Positions 1 to 6,803 of a DNA stretch of 37,038 nt are shown here, one piece after another. Both the position numbers and the translations under genes were made by a program. The notes beneath the pieces were generated by a model. It saw nothing but the letters and a program-made list of their open reading frames with translations, searched no databases and had not been told where the DNA came from. Every line of letters begins with the position of its first letter. Positions within the stretch are counted from its first letter, which is position 1. This DNA is from CAZRIE01 sp964600075 (GTDB lineage Bacteria > Bacteroidota > Bacteroidia > Flavobacteriales > Flavobacteriaceae): contig CAZRIE010000035.1 in the NCBI GenBank assembly GCA_964600075.1, positions 1 through 37,038 of the forward strand, given 5' to 3'.

Positions 1-574
1 CCCCGTTTCCTACCCTGCCCTTTCCGGTAAGAAGAATTTTTATTTGTGGTAATTGTAACTTTTTAAGTTCTGCTATCAATGCCTGCTGGTCTGCAATTTC
101 CTCTGCTTTCGGTAACTGAAGGCAATTGGTTTTTATACCATAAGCACGAAATCCGTTGTAGGCGCCCACAATCCCCGCATATCGTCCAAATGCCACAAGG
201 CGAATTCCTTTGGTATTTGTTATCACCTCATGATCATAGAGTTCTATGTTTTTAGCCAGTGCAGCCTGTAATAATTTCCGGTTATAGGGCTGTTTTTTTA
301 TAGTGTGGGAAAAGAAAAAGTATTTTTTATTTGGAATTAAGGCTTCTATGGGTACTTCCTTTACACCCAGTAATATGTCGCAATCTGCTACAGTAGAGGC
401 TACCTTAATACCCGCTTTTTGGTACTCCTCATCAGTAAAAACACGTACCGGGGAAGATTCTACGGTTATTTGTGCCTGTTTATGATTCTCAACGACTTTT
501 TGGCAGGCCTGCGGTGATAGCACAACCCGCCTGTCTGGTGGGTTTTTGCGTTCTCTGATAATTCCGAAATGCAT
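1..574 (-). CDS. Saccharopine/alanine dehydrogenase-like NAD-dependent oxidoreductase (5' part only)
   Basis: Partial gene. I read it by translating the minus strand from an ATG at 574-572, which stays open to the window edge (191 codons). The protein begins MHFGIIRERKNPPDRRVVLS, the N-terminal signature of the alanine dehydrogenase/PNT superfamily as found in lysine-forming saccharopine dehydrogenase-like proteins of Flavobacteria. Other family-typical stretches are VKEVPIEALIPNKKYFFFSH, and near the window edge ILLTGKGRVGNG, the start of the Rossmann NAD(P)-binding fold. Such enzymes interconvert a 2-oxo acid and an amino acid with NAD(P). The exact substrate cannot be read from this fragment. 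It is divergent from ssrA, lies outside the island and is a host housekeeping-type gene. Family call confident, substrate uncertain. Confidence 0.82.
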   Translation of the reverse strand, partial: MHFGIIRERKNPPDRRVVLSPQACQKVVENHKQAQITVESSPVRVFTDEEYQKAGIKVASTVADCDILLGVKEVPIEALIPNKKYFFFSHTIKKQPYNRKLLQAALAKNIELYDHEVITNTKGIRLVAFGRYAGIVGAYNGFRAYGIKTNCLQLPKAEEIADQQALIAELKKLQLPQIKILLTGKGRVGNG

Positions 575-663
575 AGTTATAATTTGGTATAAATTTTGCG
601 TGAAAATACATGGATTTGCAGTGGTAGGCAAATTCCTTAATCACGAATATGAATAAGGAGTTC

Positions 664-680
664 TATTTTTGCTAACTTCG
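664..680 (+). promoter_or_regulatory. Candidate promoter of ssrA
   Basis: TATTTTTG (664-671) fits the Bacteroidota -7 consensus TAnnTTTG, and TAACTTCG (673-680) is a one-mismatch match. Either would start transcription some 25-40 nt before the mature tmRNA 5' end at 715, leaving a leader for RNase P to remove. No clear -33 TTTG box was confirmed, so this is tentative. Confidence 0.3.
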
Positions 681-714
681 CAAACCTTTTTAAGGCAAAC
701 GTTCTTTACAATAT

Positions 715-1111
715 GGGGCCGACTGGTTTTGACAGCGAGACCAATGGCGATGTAAGCATGTCGAGCGCTGGGATATAGCTCGTAAATCTCATATTTCAAA
801 CTTTTAGTTGGCGATAATAATTACGCTCTTGCCGCTTAATCCGAATTATAGTAGGATTTAGCCTCGTCTCTACTAGGTAGAGAAGCGAGATGTTCCTGAA
901 TAGCCTCTGTCGACGGCGATTCAATTCGGAGCACCATAAATGTCGATATAAGGTTATTGTTCGCTTTGGCAATAACACCAAAACCTTAAGAAGCTAAGTG
1001 TATGTTAGGCCGTTTCCGGTCAGGCATGCGTCGAAAACCAATCGGAAACTAAACATGTAGAAGGCGTTGAAATTGCTTGTTTGGACGGGAGTTCGATTCT
1101 CCCCGGCTCCA
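715..1111 (+). ncRNA. ssrA: Transfer-messenger RNA (tmRNA)
   Basis: The 5' end GGGGCCGACTGGTTTTGACA and the 3' end GTTCGATTCTCCCCGGCTCC plus discriminator A form the tRNA-like domain. The acceptor stem GGGGCCG pairs with CGGCTCC with one G-U wobble, and the T arm is GTTCGATTC. The CCA tail is not encoded beyond A1111. The resume codon GGC at 810 starts the tag reading frame GDNNYALAA, ending TAA at 837-839, close to the flavobacterial GENNYALAA-type tags. tmRNA rescues ribosomes stalled on broken mRNAs and tags the product for proteolysis. Its 3' end is the integration site of the downstream island. The gene remains intact because the element restores the acceptor stem. Confidence 0.96.
810..839 (+). 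other. tmRNA tag-peptide reading frame (GDNNYALAA)
   Basis: Codons GGC GAT AAT AAT TAC GCT CTT GCC GCT TAA follow TTTTAGTT, as in other tmRNAs where a UAGU-type element precedes the resume codon. With the alanine carried by tmRNA itself the tag is AGDNNYALAA. The ALAA terminus is the usual ClpXP-type degron. Confidence 0.9.
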
Positions 1112-1114
1112 CTT
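1104..1114 (+). other. attL core at the ssrA 3' end
   Basis: CGGCTCCACTT at 1104-1114 (acceptor stem plus first island bases) is repeated exactly at 12003-12013. The shorter core GCTCCAC appears again at 27347-27353. From 1104 to about 1182 the sequence is nearly identical to 12003-12081. This marks the integration site used by the neighbouring tyrosine recombinases. tRNA/tmRNA 3' ends are classic integration targets. Confidence 0.82.
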
Positions 1115-1137
1115 TTAAGGTATCAAAATGATACAAA

Positions 1138-1170
1138 ATCCTGTAAACATCTGATTTACAGGATTTTTTA
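1138..1170 (+). terminator. Rho-independent terminator supplied by the island to ssrA
   Basis: Perfect 10-bp stem ATCCTGTAAA / TTTACAGGAT (1138-1147, 1155-1164), 7-nt loop, then a T run. It lies 27 nt after the tmRNA 3' end but on the island side of the att core. An almost identical copy sits at 12037-12070 downstream of the second att core, so the terminator belongs to the element end rather than to the host. Confidence 0.88.
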
Positions 1171-1214
1171 ATTTTGTTTGTATTCAAATATAGGCAAATA
1201 ATACCATATAAAAA

Positions 1215-1260
1215 GTCACCTATTCGGTGAGCACTTTAATTCAAAATAAGTGCTCACCGA
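1215..1260. repeat. End motif and 13-bp inverted repeat before integrase A
   Basis: GTCACCTATTCGGTGAGC (1215-1232) is copy 1 of a motif also found at 8056, 11919 and 27231. It overlaps a perfect 13-bp inverted repeat, TCGGTGAGCACTT (1224-1236) and its complement (1248-1260), spaced by 11 bp. Placed between att and the integrase start, it is probably an integrase arm-type or recombination-directionality site, or an operator for the integrase. The function is inferred. Confidence 0.6.
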
Positions 1261-1360
1261 TTTCCTTGTAATTAACTGATAATATGTTAATTATAAAAAT
1301 GGTATTTTTCTTTTTTATATCTTTATTAGTACTAAAAAGGTATCAAAAAAGAGCCCAAAA

Positions 1361-2611
1361 ATGAATCACTCTTTCTCACAGCTATTTTATTTAAAAAAAA
1401 GACATCTCGAAAAACACGTGAAAGTGCCCATATATCTACGATTGACGGTCAATGGGCGACGGACTGAAGTGAGTATTTCCAAAAGAGTAGACCCCGAAAA
1501 ATGGAATGCCAAGACGGGCAGAATGCGTGGTTCCGGCATGCAAGCCGTAGCATTAAACCAATATCTCGACACTATTCGCAGCCAGGTCAATAAAGTACAT
1601 CAACGTCTCGTTGAAGAGGAAAGACCATTTACCGCCCTTGATATGAAGAATTTATTTCAGGACAAGGACAGAGCAGTTAAAATGGTCTTGGATGTGTTCG
1701 ATGAGCACAACCGCCAAATGAAAGAATTGGTAGGCAAAGAATTTGCCATCGGTACTTGGAAACGCTACCATACTACGAAAAAGCATGTGGCCGAGTTCAT
1801 TCGCACAGAATACAAACGCGAGGATTTTCCGGTGCAAGATGTCGATATAAAATTCATCAACAGCTTTGAGTACTTTATGAAGTCGGTCAAAGACTGCAAC
1901 CATAATAGCGCCTTAAAGTATATGAACAACTTTAAAAAGATTGTTCGTCTGGCAGTTGCCAACGGCTGGATCGAGAGAGATCCTTTTTACAATTATAAAG
2001 TAAAGTTCAAATGGGTAGATCGCGAATTTCTGACCGCTGAAGAACTACAACGCATGGTCGATTTGGAAATCAATTGGCCACGGATTGCCGTGGTGAGGGA
2101 CACATTTGTGTTCTGTTGCTATACGGGACTCGCTTATATCGATGTAAAGAAGCTGCACCGAGATAATTTGGTGCGGAATATCGATGGAGATCTTTGGATC
2201 GAGGCAAAACGTACCAAGACCAATGCGAAATTCAGCATTCCCCTACTCCCTACCGCCCTTGCCATTTTAGAAAAATATAAAGACCACCCCAAGGTGGTCA
2301 ATGGTGAATGTGTGCTGCCCGTACTGAGCAATCAGAAGTCTAATGCCTATCTGAAAGAGATTGGCGACCTCTGCGGCATTAAAAAGAACCTGACGACACA
2401 TTTGGCCCGGCATACCTTTGCGACTACAGTAACGCTTTCCAATGGTGTACCCATTGAAACCGTCGGAAAAATGCTAGGGCATAAAGATTTACGGACTACA
2501 CAGCATTATGCACAAATTATTAATAAAAAGGTGGGGGATGATATGGCGGTATTGAAGGAGAAGTTGGCCAAGATCAAGGTTAAGGATGGACGTACGAAGT
2601 CAAGAAACTAG
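1361..2611 (+). CDS. Tyrosine recombinase (integrase A) of the ssrA island
   Basis: 416-aa Bacteroidota-type site-specific integrase. An N-terminal arm-binding domain (about 5-90, with FYLK..., YLRLTVNGRRTEVSI, DPEKW) is followed by a SAM-like core-binding domain (about 105-210) and a C-terminal catalytic domain (about 225-390). Catalytic elements are the beta-hairpin lysine in AKRTKTNAKF, HLARHTFAT (HxxR), MLGHKDL and the nucleophile Tyr383 in TTQHYAQI. The usual first arginine is replaced: CYTGLAYIDV has Ala where many integrases have Arg, as in the CTnDOT integrase, where another residue compensates. Starts at ATG 1361, 250 bp from the ssrA att core. It would cut and rejoin at the tmRNA 3' end. 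The paralogue at 12233 is very similar, especially over the catalytic domain. Confidence 0.93.
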   Translation: MNHSFSQLFYLKKRHLEKHVKVPIYLRLTVNGRRTEVSISKRVDPEKWNAKTGRMRGSGMQAVALNQYLDTIRSQVNKVHQRLVEEERPFTALDMKNLFQDKDRAVKMVLDVFDEHNRQMKELVGKEFAIGTWKRYHTTKKHVAEFIRTEYKREDFPVQDVDIKFINSFEYFMKSVKDCNHNSALKYMNNFKKIVRLAVANGWIERDPFYNYKVKFKWVDREFLTAEELQRMVDLEINWPRIAVVRDTFVFCCYTGLAYIDVKKLHRDNLVRNIDGDLWIEAKRTKTNAKFSIPLLPTALAILEKYKDHPKVVNGECVLPVLSNQKSNAYLKEIGDLCGIKKNLTTHLARHTFATTVTLSNGVPIETVGKMLGHKDLRTTQHYAQIINKKVGDDMAVLKEKLAKIKVKDGRTKSRN

Positions 2612-2649
2612 ACAATCCTTTTATTTAAGCTTTTTTGGAGAATACTGAA

Positions 2650-2740
2650 AATACCACTTCACAATAAACTCTTTTTATAAGTTGCGTTCCGTAAAGAGTA
2701 TCCCTTATTTGAACTTTTGAGGACTGGACTAGGGCCTTTC
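2650..2740. repeat. Direct repeat copy 1 (terminator-containing junction after integrase A)
   Basis: About 90 bp including CACAATAAACTCTTT, a weak hairpin (ACTCTTT / AAAGAGT) and TTATTTGAACTTT. It is clearly related to 5190-5280, where the hairpin is a perfect 14-bp stem. The two copies flank the Fic/XRE-DUF427-DUF2188 block in the same orientation. Both contain a terminator-like stem, so copy 1 may terminate the integrase transcript against the converging Fic operon. Confidence 0.6.
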
Positions 2741-2759
2741 ATTGGATACATTATTGGCC

Positions 2760-3356
2760 TCAGTTTTTTGCAAATTTTATTAGTGGTTTTACATTCCCAT
2801 TATCGGCTTCCCTCAAGGCATTTATATACTCCTTTCTTGTTTCATTCGCTTTAACCATATTTGATTGATGCCAGGTAAATAAATCTTCATCAAAAATAGA
2901 CTCCATAATTATATCAGCCATCATTCTGGAATGTCTTCCATTACCATTAGGGAAACAGTGAATTGAAACTATGCGATGTTTAAATCTTATGGCTATTTCA
3001 TCTGGTAAGTAAGTATTATTTTCAATCCAATACTTTGTATCGTCCAGCAAGTTTTTTAGTTCAATTCCTATTCGGGTCCATGAGATACCGATGTTTTTCT
3101 CAGACTTACGAAATTCTCCAGCCCACTTCCAAACATCGCCGTACATTCTTTTATGTAAGTCCTTTATAAACTTTTCAGTAAATATTTTCTCAGATTTTAA
3201 TTTAGTATGAATAGTCCATTCTACGGCTTTTTCAATATTTAACTGTTCGAATTCATCGAGTTCTCCCTGTGTAGTTATTGATTTTATTTTAAGACCTTCT
3301 TTTTCATCTTCATCTAAAGGTGTTTGTCCAGCTTTATAATTTAATACTAATCCCAT
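2760..3356 (-). CDS. Fic-family protein, 'mobile mystery protein B' type
   Basis: 198-aa Fic-fold protein. The active-site loop at residues 133-144 reads HCFPNGNGRHSR, corresponding to HPFx(D/E)GNGRxxR. The catalytic His, the GNGR anion hole and the final Arg are present, but the metal-binding acidic residue is Asn, as I recall for this subfamily. Fic enzymes transfer AMP or other groups to target proteins. What this subfamily modifies is not known to me. The gene overlaps the upstream XRE regulator by 10 nt and shares its promoter, the pairing that defines mobile mystery proteins A and B, a couple often seen on mobile elements. Probably toxin-like, with the regulator in control. Confidence 0.86.
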   Translation of the reverse strand: MGLVLNYKAGQTPLDEDEKEGLKIKSITTQGELDEFEQLNIEKAVEWTIHTKLKSEKIFTEKFIKDLHKRMYGDVWKWAGEFRKSEKNIGISWTRIGIELKNLLDDTKYWIENNTYLPDEIAIRFKHRIVSIHCFPNGNGRHSRMMADIIMESIFDEDLFTWHQSNMVKANETRKEYINALREADNGNVKPLIKFAKN

Positions 3357-3808
3357 AATGACTTTCTCATCTCTCGTTTTATTTCATTAGCGAGCTCCTT
3401 TATGGTTTTAGATATTTTTTCATCTCCAATTCCTTGGTCCTCTAATTTCATATTTTGATTAGTCCTTAACACTATTTTTCTGGCCAGCTTTTCTGCTTTT
3501 ATTTGTATTAAATCGTCGATGGTCCCATCTTTTGGGACCAGTGCATAGACGAATTTTAATTCTATAGCAGCAGCAACTTCCTTTAGTGTGTTTATTGTTA
3601 TGGTACCATTTGCTTCGCTTTCTTCCATATTTCTAACTCCTTGACGAGTTATACTCAGTTTGGTTCCAAGTTGGGCCATTGTCATATTCAGCGTAGTACG
3701 AATAGTATTTATCCATCCTCTTTCTGGGACCAGGACCATTTTTGTTCTAAGAAATGGCTTTAATTTTTGGTCCAATTGTTCAATCATTAATTTTTGCTTA
3801 TTTCTCAC
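3347..3808 (-). CDS. XRE-type regulator, 'mobile mystery protein A' type
   Basis: 153-aa helix-turn-helix protein. Residues about 30-75 (RGWINTIRTTLNMTMAQLGT, then SITRQGVRNMEESEANGTIT) form the HTH and the family-characteristic stretch, followed by LKFVYALVP. This pattern matches mobile mystery protein A, always found next to the Fic protein B. The start is drawn at a GTG (3808). An ATG seven codons downstream (3787) is possible, but the family usually has a few residues before the QLD motif, so GTG is preferred. It is first in a two-gene operon and faces a cluster of four identical palindromes, the obvious candidate binding sites for autoregulation. Confidence 0.84.
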   Translation of the reverse strand: MRNKQKLMIEQLDQKLKPFLRTKMVLVPERGWINTIRTTLNMTMAQLGTKLSITRQGVRNMEESEANGTITINTLKEVAAAIELKFVYALVPKDGTIDDLIQIKAEKLARKIVLRTNQNMKLEDQGIGDEKISKTIKELANEIKREMRKSLWD

Positions 3809-3840
3809 TTCTTAAGATAGTTTAAAAAATTATTGAATAT

Positions 3841-3954
3841 GTAAACTATTAGGTTTACAAAGATATAAAAAAGTAAACTTACACGTTTACAAATATCATA
3901 AAATGTAAACTATTAAGTTTACAAAAATGTAAAAAAGTAAACATATAGGTTTAC
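3841..3954. promoter_or_regulatory. Four phased operators GTAAAC-N6-GTTTAC upstream of the XRE/Fic operon
   Basis: Four perfect 18-bp palindromes lie at 3841-3858, 3873-3890, 3905-3922 and 3937-3954. The start-to-start distance is exactly 32 bp each time, about three helical turns, so all four sit on one face of the DNA. A minus-strand TATCTTTG (3858-3865), matching TAnnTTTG, abuts site 1, which would place the transcription start inside site 1. Binding by the HTH protein would cover the promoter. Function inferred, repeat geometry directly visible. Confidence 0.85.
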
Positions 3955-4168
3955 ATTTTATGATGAAGTAAAATAAAATACAACGTTTATATATAGGAAT
4001 ATTAGCCTTCACTAAAAAAACAGGACAGCTTAAGATTAGAATTTTCTTCCTTTAAATTCTTATTGATTTTCTGTCCTACTTCAAAAAATATGTAATTTTA
4101 AATGGTGTGCCTAAAAGGATACTATGATGCGGCGTTCTTTTTAGCATCAAATCACAAAGCGTTCTAAC
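3955..4168. other. Intergenic region after the operator array
   Basis: AT-rich sequence between the outermost operator and the DUF427 gene. I see no open gene and no strong hairpin, only a poor candidate promoter for the plus-strand gene. Confidence 0.4.
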
Positions 4169-4738
4169 ATGACAAAGCACAACAAAGGAAATCAAGTGCC
4201 CGAGTGGCTTTCAAAAGCGCGTGATAAATGGCAATATACGGGGCAAACCCGCCCACCCTTTGCGGAAGTACCAAAACCGGGGCAACGCTCCGTTTGGGAT
4301 TTTCCCAGACCCCCTGCCCTAGTGCCCTCCCCCAAGGAAGTTGAAGTACGAAGTAATGGGCTACGACTTGGTTGCACCACTAAGGCCCTAGAACTACAGG
4401 AAACGGCTAGCCCGCCCACCTATTACCTACCTCCCGAGGATATTATTTTTGACCTTTTGGCTCCCCTATCGAAGCGGACTTCGCTTTGCGAGTGGAAAGG
4501 AGAAGCCCTATATTGGGCCTTAAAAACCGCACCGGAAAAGGCCATTGCCTGGTCGTATGCCAACCCTTTTAAGGGATACACCGAGTTGAAGGATCATGTG
4601 GCGTTTTACCCGCAGTATTTGGAATGCTATGTGAATGGCGAAAGGGTGCGACCCCAACCCAGTGGTTTTTATGCCGGATGGATTACCGATGACCTCTGTG
4701 GCCCATTCAAAGGAAACCCCGGTACGGGGCATTGGTGA
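4169..4738 (+). CDS. DUF427 domain protein
   Basis: 189 aa, single DUF427 domain. Family hallmarks in order: SVWDFPRPP (about 41-49), CTTKALELQETASPPTYYLP (about 69-88), PEDIIFDLL, TSLCEWKGEALYW (about 104-116), VAFYPQYLECYVNGE, and the C-terminal PSGFYAGWITDDLCGPFKG followed by GTGHW. The family is widespread, usually a stand-alone chromosomal gene of unknown biochemistry. Length is normal and the gene looks intact. It lies between the Fic operon and DUF2188 and is not obviously part of a toxin system. Its presence inside the island looks like passenger cargo. Confidence 0.88.
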   Translation: MTKHNKGNQVPEWLSKARDKWQYTGQTRPPFAEVPKPGQRSVWDFPRPPALVPSPKEVEVRSNGLRLGCTTKALELQETASPPTYYLPPEDIIFDLLAPLSKRTSLCEWKGEALYWALKTAPEKAIAWSYANPFKGYTELKDHVAFYPQYLECYVNGERVRPQPSGFYAGWITDDLCGPFKGNPGTGHW

Positions 4739-4747
4739 TTAGCTTTT

Positions 4748-4872
4748 TTATGCTTCTTTGAAAACTTGAACAATAGGAAGACGATTGCTAGGCACTAATG
4801 CTGCTTCATCAACGGAAAAACTAGGAATACTGGTATTTCCGAAACGAGTAAAAACTTTGTATGACAAATGGC
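4748..4872 (-). pseudogene. Possible 3' remnant of an unidentified gene
   Basis: The minus strand between DUF427 and DUF2188 is open with protein-like composition: KVFTRFGNTSIPSFSVDEAA, then LVPSNRLPIVQVFKEA and a TAA at 4750-4748. No start codon or 5' part is visible. Upstream it runs antisense into DUF2188. It could be the tail of a gene cut when the DUF2188 segment was joined here, or chance. I do not recognise the family. Confidence 0.22.
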
Positions 4873-5145
4873 AAATCTTGGTTACGAACCCTTATAGACC
4901 TCTTGGAAGTCTTTTTTAATAGCGTGCAACGCAGCAAACGCGGCCGCACTTGGCACCAACATGTAGTGCCTCATGAAAAAGGTTGGGCCGTACGTCGCGA
5001 AGGCAACGAGCGTATAACGAGCAAGCATCGAAAACAGAGTACCGCCATACGCAAGGCCAAAGGTTTGGCCCGGAAATACAAGGCTGATGTGATTATTCAT
5101 CGAGCTAGTGGCGGTATTCGGGAGCGGATTAGCTATGATGATTAG
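4861..5145 (+). CDS. DUF2188 domain protein (copy A)
   Basis: 94 aa. Residues about 31-92 (WHQHVVPHEKGWAVRREGNE, then a basic helix with KQSTAIRKAKGLARKYKAD and IIHRASGGIRERISYDD) fit DUF2188, a small domain of unknown function often found as short stand-alone proteins. The N-terminal stretch SWLRTLIDLLEVFFNS is shared with the second copy at 13485, whose protein is about 85-90% identical by eye. The other copy directly follows integrase C. Here the Fic/XRE/DUF427 block separates it from integrase A, which suggests that block was inserted between an originally adjacent int-DUF2188 pair. Strongly basic, so nucleic-acid binding is conceivable but unproven. Confidence 0.8.
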   Translation: MTNGKSWLRTLIDLLEVFFNSVQRSKRGRTWHQHVVPHEKGWAVRREGNERITSKHRKQSTAIRKAKGLARKYKADVIIHRASGGIRERISYDD

Positions 5146-5189
5146 GAATTAAATTATAAAAAGAACTATCTAGAAGGATACAAAAAACT

Positions 5190-5280
5190 CTACCTTACAA
5201 TAAACTCTTTACAAAAAGTACATTTTGTAAAGAGTTTTATCCTTTATTTGAACTTTAAAAATTGAACTAAGGCTTTTTAT
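5190..5280. repeat. Direct repeat copy 2 with a strong terminator
   Basis: Contains a perfect 14-bp stem AACTCTTTACAAAA / TTTTGTAAAGAGTT (5203-5216, 5223-5236) followed by TTAT, a likely bidirectional terminator between the DUF2188 gene and the converging DUF2971 gene. The surrounding roughly 90 bp resemble 2650-2740 in the same orientation. Confidence 0.75.
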
Positions 5281-5302
5281 AGGAGGTTACTACCAGCAGT
5301 TT

Positions 5303-6352
5303 TTATTTCTTATAAAAGCCTTCATTTTCATTCATGATTTTGAATGTATTTTCCCCAATATTCTCTAAATGTATTTTTCCAGCACTTCGTTTGAAAATTC
5401 TATCTTTTTCGTATTCGCCACAAAGGAATATCCTATCATTAAAATTGGCCATAAGATACTTCAAGAATTCTAAATCTCGCTTTTCTTTCAGGACGTAAGT
5501 TCCTTCATCAATAACTTTTTCCAAATTGGCTCCATTGAAAAACTGTTTACCCAAAGTAATAGATTTAATTGCGTCTTTTGGATAGAATACTTTTCTTTCA
5601 TTTAAGCATGGGATGTCAGGGAATGGTCCTAAAATGGAATTTGGAACACCGTAGTCTAGCGTAAAAGAAATTAATCTCCATTCCTTTTCATATGCCCAAT
5701 CCTTTCTTTTTACTCCAGTTGAGTAGATATAAGGTAAATCGGCTGACTTGAAACCGTTGCCAAAGAAATCTACACTTTCGAGGTTATCGACATAATTAAT
5801 TGGAAAAAAGGCGTAGTTATTTAATTTCGGATTTAACCTTTTAAGATTGTCCCTGATTAAATTCCAATCCAATTCTACCATAAATCCCCGTTCTGTTGAA
5901 TAGTGTGCCCACATTAAAGTTTGAAGAGGCTCGGAAGTCAAGGATATTATTCCAGCATTTTTAGAAACCATATCATAGAAGCGTTGTTTAATTGCTGAAA
6001 ACCCAGTTTCTTTTTCCTTTTCAAAATTTACTTCATATGCCTTTTCCAGACCATATTGATGATAGAAACCCTCAAAAGTCTCTTCATTGATATTATTGAA
6101 ATCCCAAAGTGAATTTGTACTATCGATTGAATCATTCAAATGATATGGATGGCTGCAAAAAAGGTATTGTTTTATAATTGCATCAATGCTGTAATCTGTA
6201 TTGGCATAATATTTAAAAACCGATTTGGGCAGTTCGATTTCTTTCGGCCATTCCACCTCGAAATTCCGATTTTTTAATTGATATATCCAATCGCCGTATT
6301 TGTATGCTATTGGCGCATTCAAAATGCTGGCAACAATTGTATTTGGTAACAA
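5303..6352 (-). CDS. DUF2971 domain protein
   Basis: 349 aa. The DUF2971 core starts near residue 45 (VFKYYANTDYSIDAI, HPYHLNDS) and has the diagnostic MWAHYSTERGFMVELD (about 168-183) and DWAYEKEWRLISF (about 236-248). DUF2971 proteins are cytosolic, of unknown biochemistry, and frequent in islands and near defence genes. No ATG lies in frame before the TTG at 6352. An alternative start, ATG 6420 (MGVYINDKILAEF...), is in another frame and would need one frameshift near 6370, so the annotated 5' end is uncertain. The N-terminal NRNFEVEWPKEIELPK resembles the EWPEDFEM repeats of the fragment just upstream. Confidence 0.78.
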   Translation of the reverse strand: MLPNTIVASILNAPIAYKYGDWIYQLKNRNFEVEWPKEIELPKSVFKYYANTDYSIDAIIKQYLFCSHPYHLNDSIDSTNSLWDFNNINEETFEGFYHQYGLEKAYEVNFEKEKETGFSAIKQRFYDMVSKNAGIISLTSEPLQTLMWAHYSTERGFMVELDWNLIRDNLKRLNPKLNNYAFFPINYVDNLESVDFFGNGFKSADLPYIYSTGVKRKDWAYEKEWRLISFTLDYGVPNSILGPFPDIPCLNERKVFYPKDAIKSITLGKQFFNGANLEKVIDEGTYVLKEKRDLEFLKYLMANFNDRIFLCGEYEKDRIFKRSAGKIHLENIGENTFKIMNENEGFYKK

Positions 6353-6441
6353 ATCATTATATTTCTGTTTTTAATTACTTGAAATTCAGCCAAAATTTTA
6401 TCGTTTATATAAACTCCCATAATTTTTAGAACATGTTAATT

Positions 6442-6686
6442 CTACATCCGTTTCAATTCAACTAGTTTCGCCACTTGTTTATTTTCAGTATGCAATTGCA
6501 TTTCAAAATCCTCTGGCCATTCTACTCTAGCATTCTTTCTGATAATTTCAAATTCATTTTCACTTATTTCCTTGGGAGCATAGGTCTGTAAATCTATTAT
6601 AGCTTTTTTCTGTTTTGTGATATAATGAACTTGCATCTCAAAATCCTCTGGCCATTCTTTTTTTGCATTTCTTTTAATTATTTCAA
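6442..6686 (-). pseudogene. 5'-truncated gene with two EWPEDFEMQ repeats
   Basis: Open minus-strand frame ending at 6442. It contains EIIKRNAKKEWPEDFEMQVH and, about 40 residues later, EIIRKNARVEWPEDFEMQLH, i.e. two tandem repeat units. The first internal ATG (6636) falls inside repeat 1, and coding similarity stops at about 6686, exactly where the plus strand starts to look like hipB. So the 5' end was probably removed by the recombination that also truncated hipB. Function unknown. Short modules of this kind occur in various Bacteroidota proteins, from memory only. Confidence 0.45.
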
Positions 6687-6803
6687 GAGCAAGGCAAACC
6701 TAACTTAAAGACCGATAAAATCAATCAGGTTCTACTCTTTTTCGGACATTCATTAACCCCAACACCAATTAGTGATGCGACAAGGAGAGATTTGGGTAAA
6801 TAA
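6687..6803 (+). pseudogene. hipB remnant (C-terminal third only)
   Basis: In frame 6687-6803 the plus strand reads EQGKPNLKTDKINQVLLFFG, then HSLTPTPISDATRRDLGK and stop. This matches the C-terminal part of the complete HipB at 25700 (EQGKTNLNMDKVNLILGMFG, then HTLAAVP). The HTH-encoding 5' part and the promoter are absent, replaced by the antisense truncated gene. The remnant overlaps the start of hipS, as expected for a former hipB-hipS-hipT operon. Confidence 0.75.

Noticed and set aside
796..981. 61-codon minus-strand frame
   Set aside because: Lies entirely inside the tmRNA gene.
3841..3954. Regular 32-bp spacing suggesting a small CRISPR array
   Set aside because: The repeated part is an 18-bp palindrome with variable centre and 14-bp AT-rich gaps, with no spacer-length unique sequences and no cas genes. 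An operator array explains it better.
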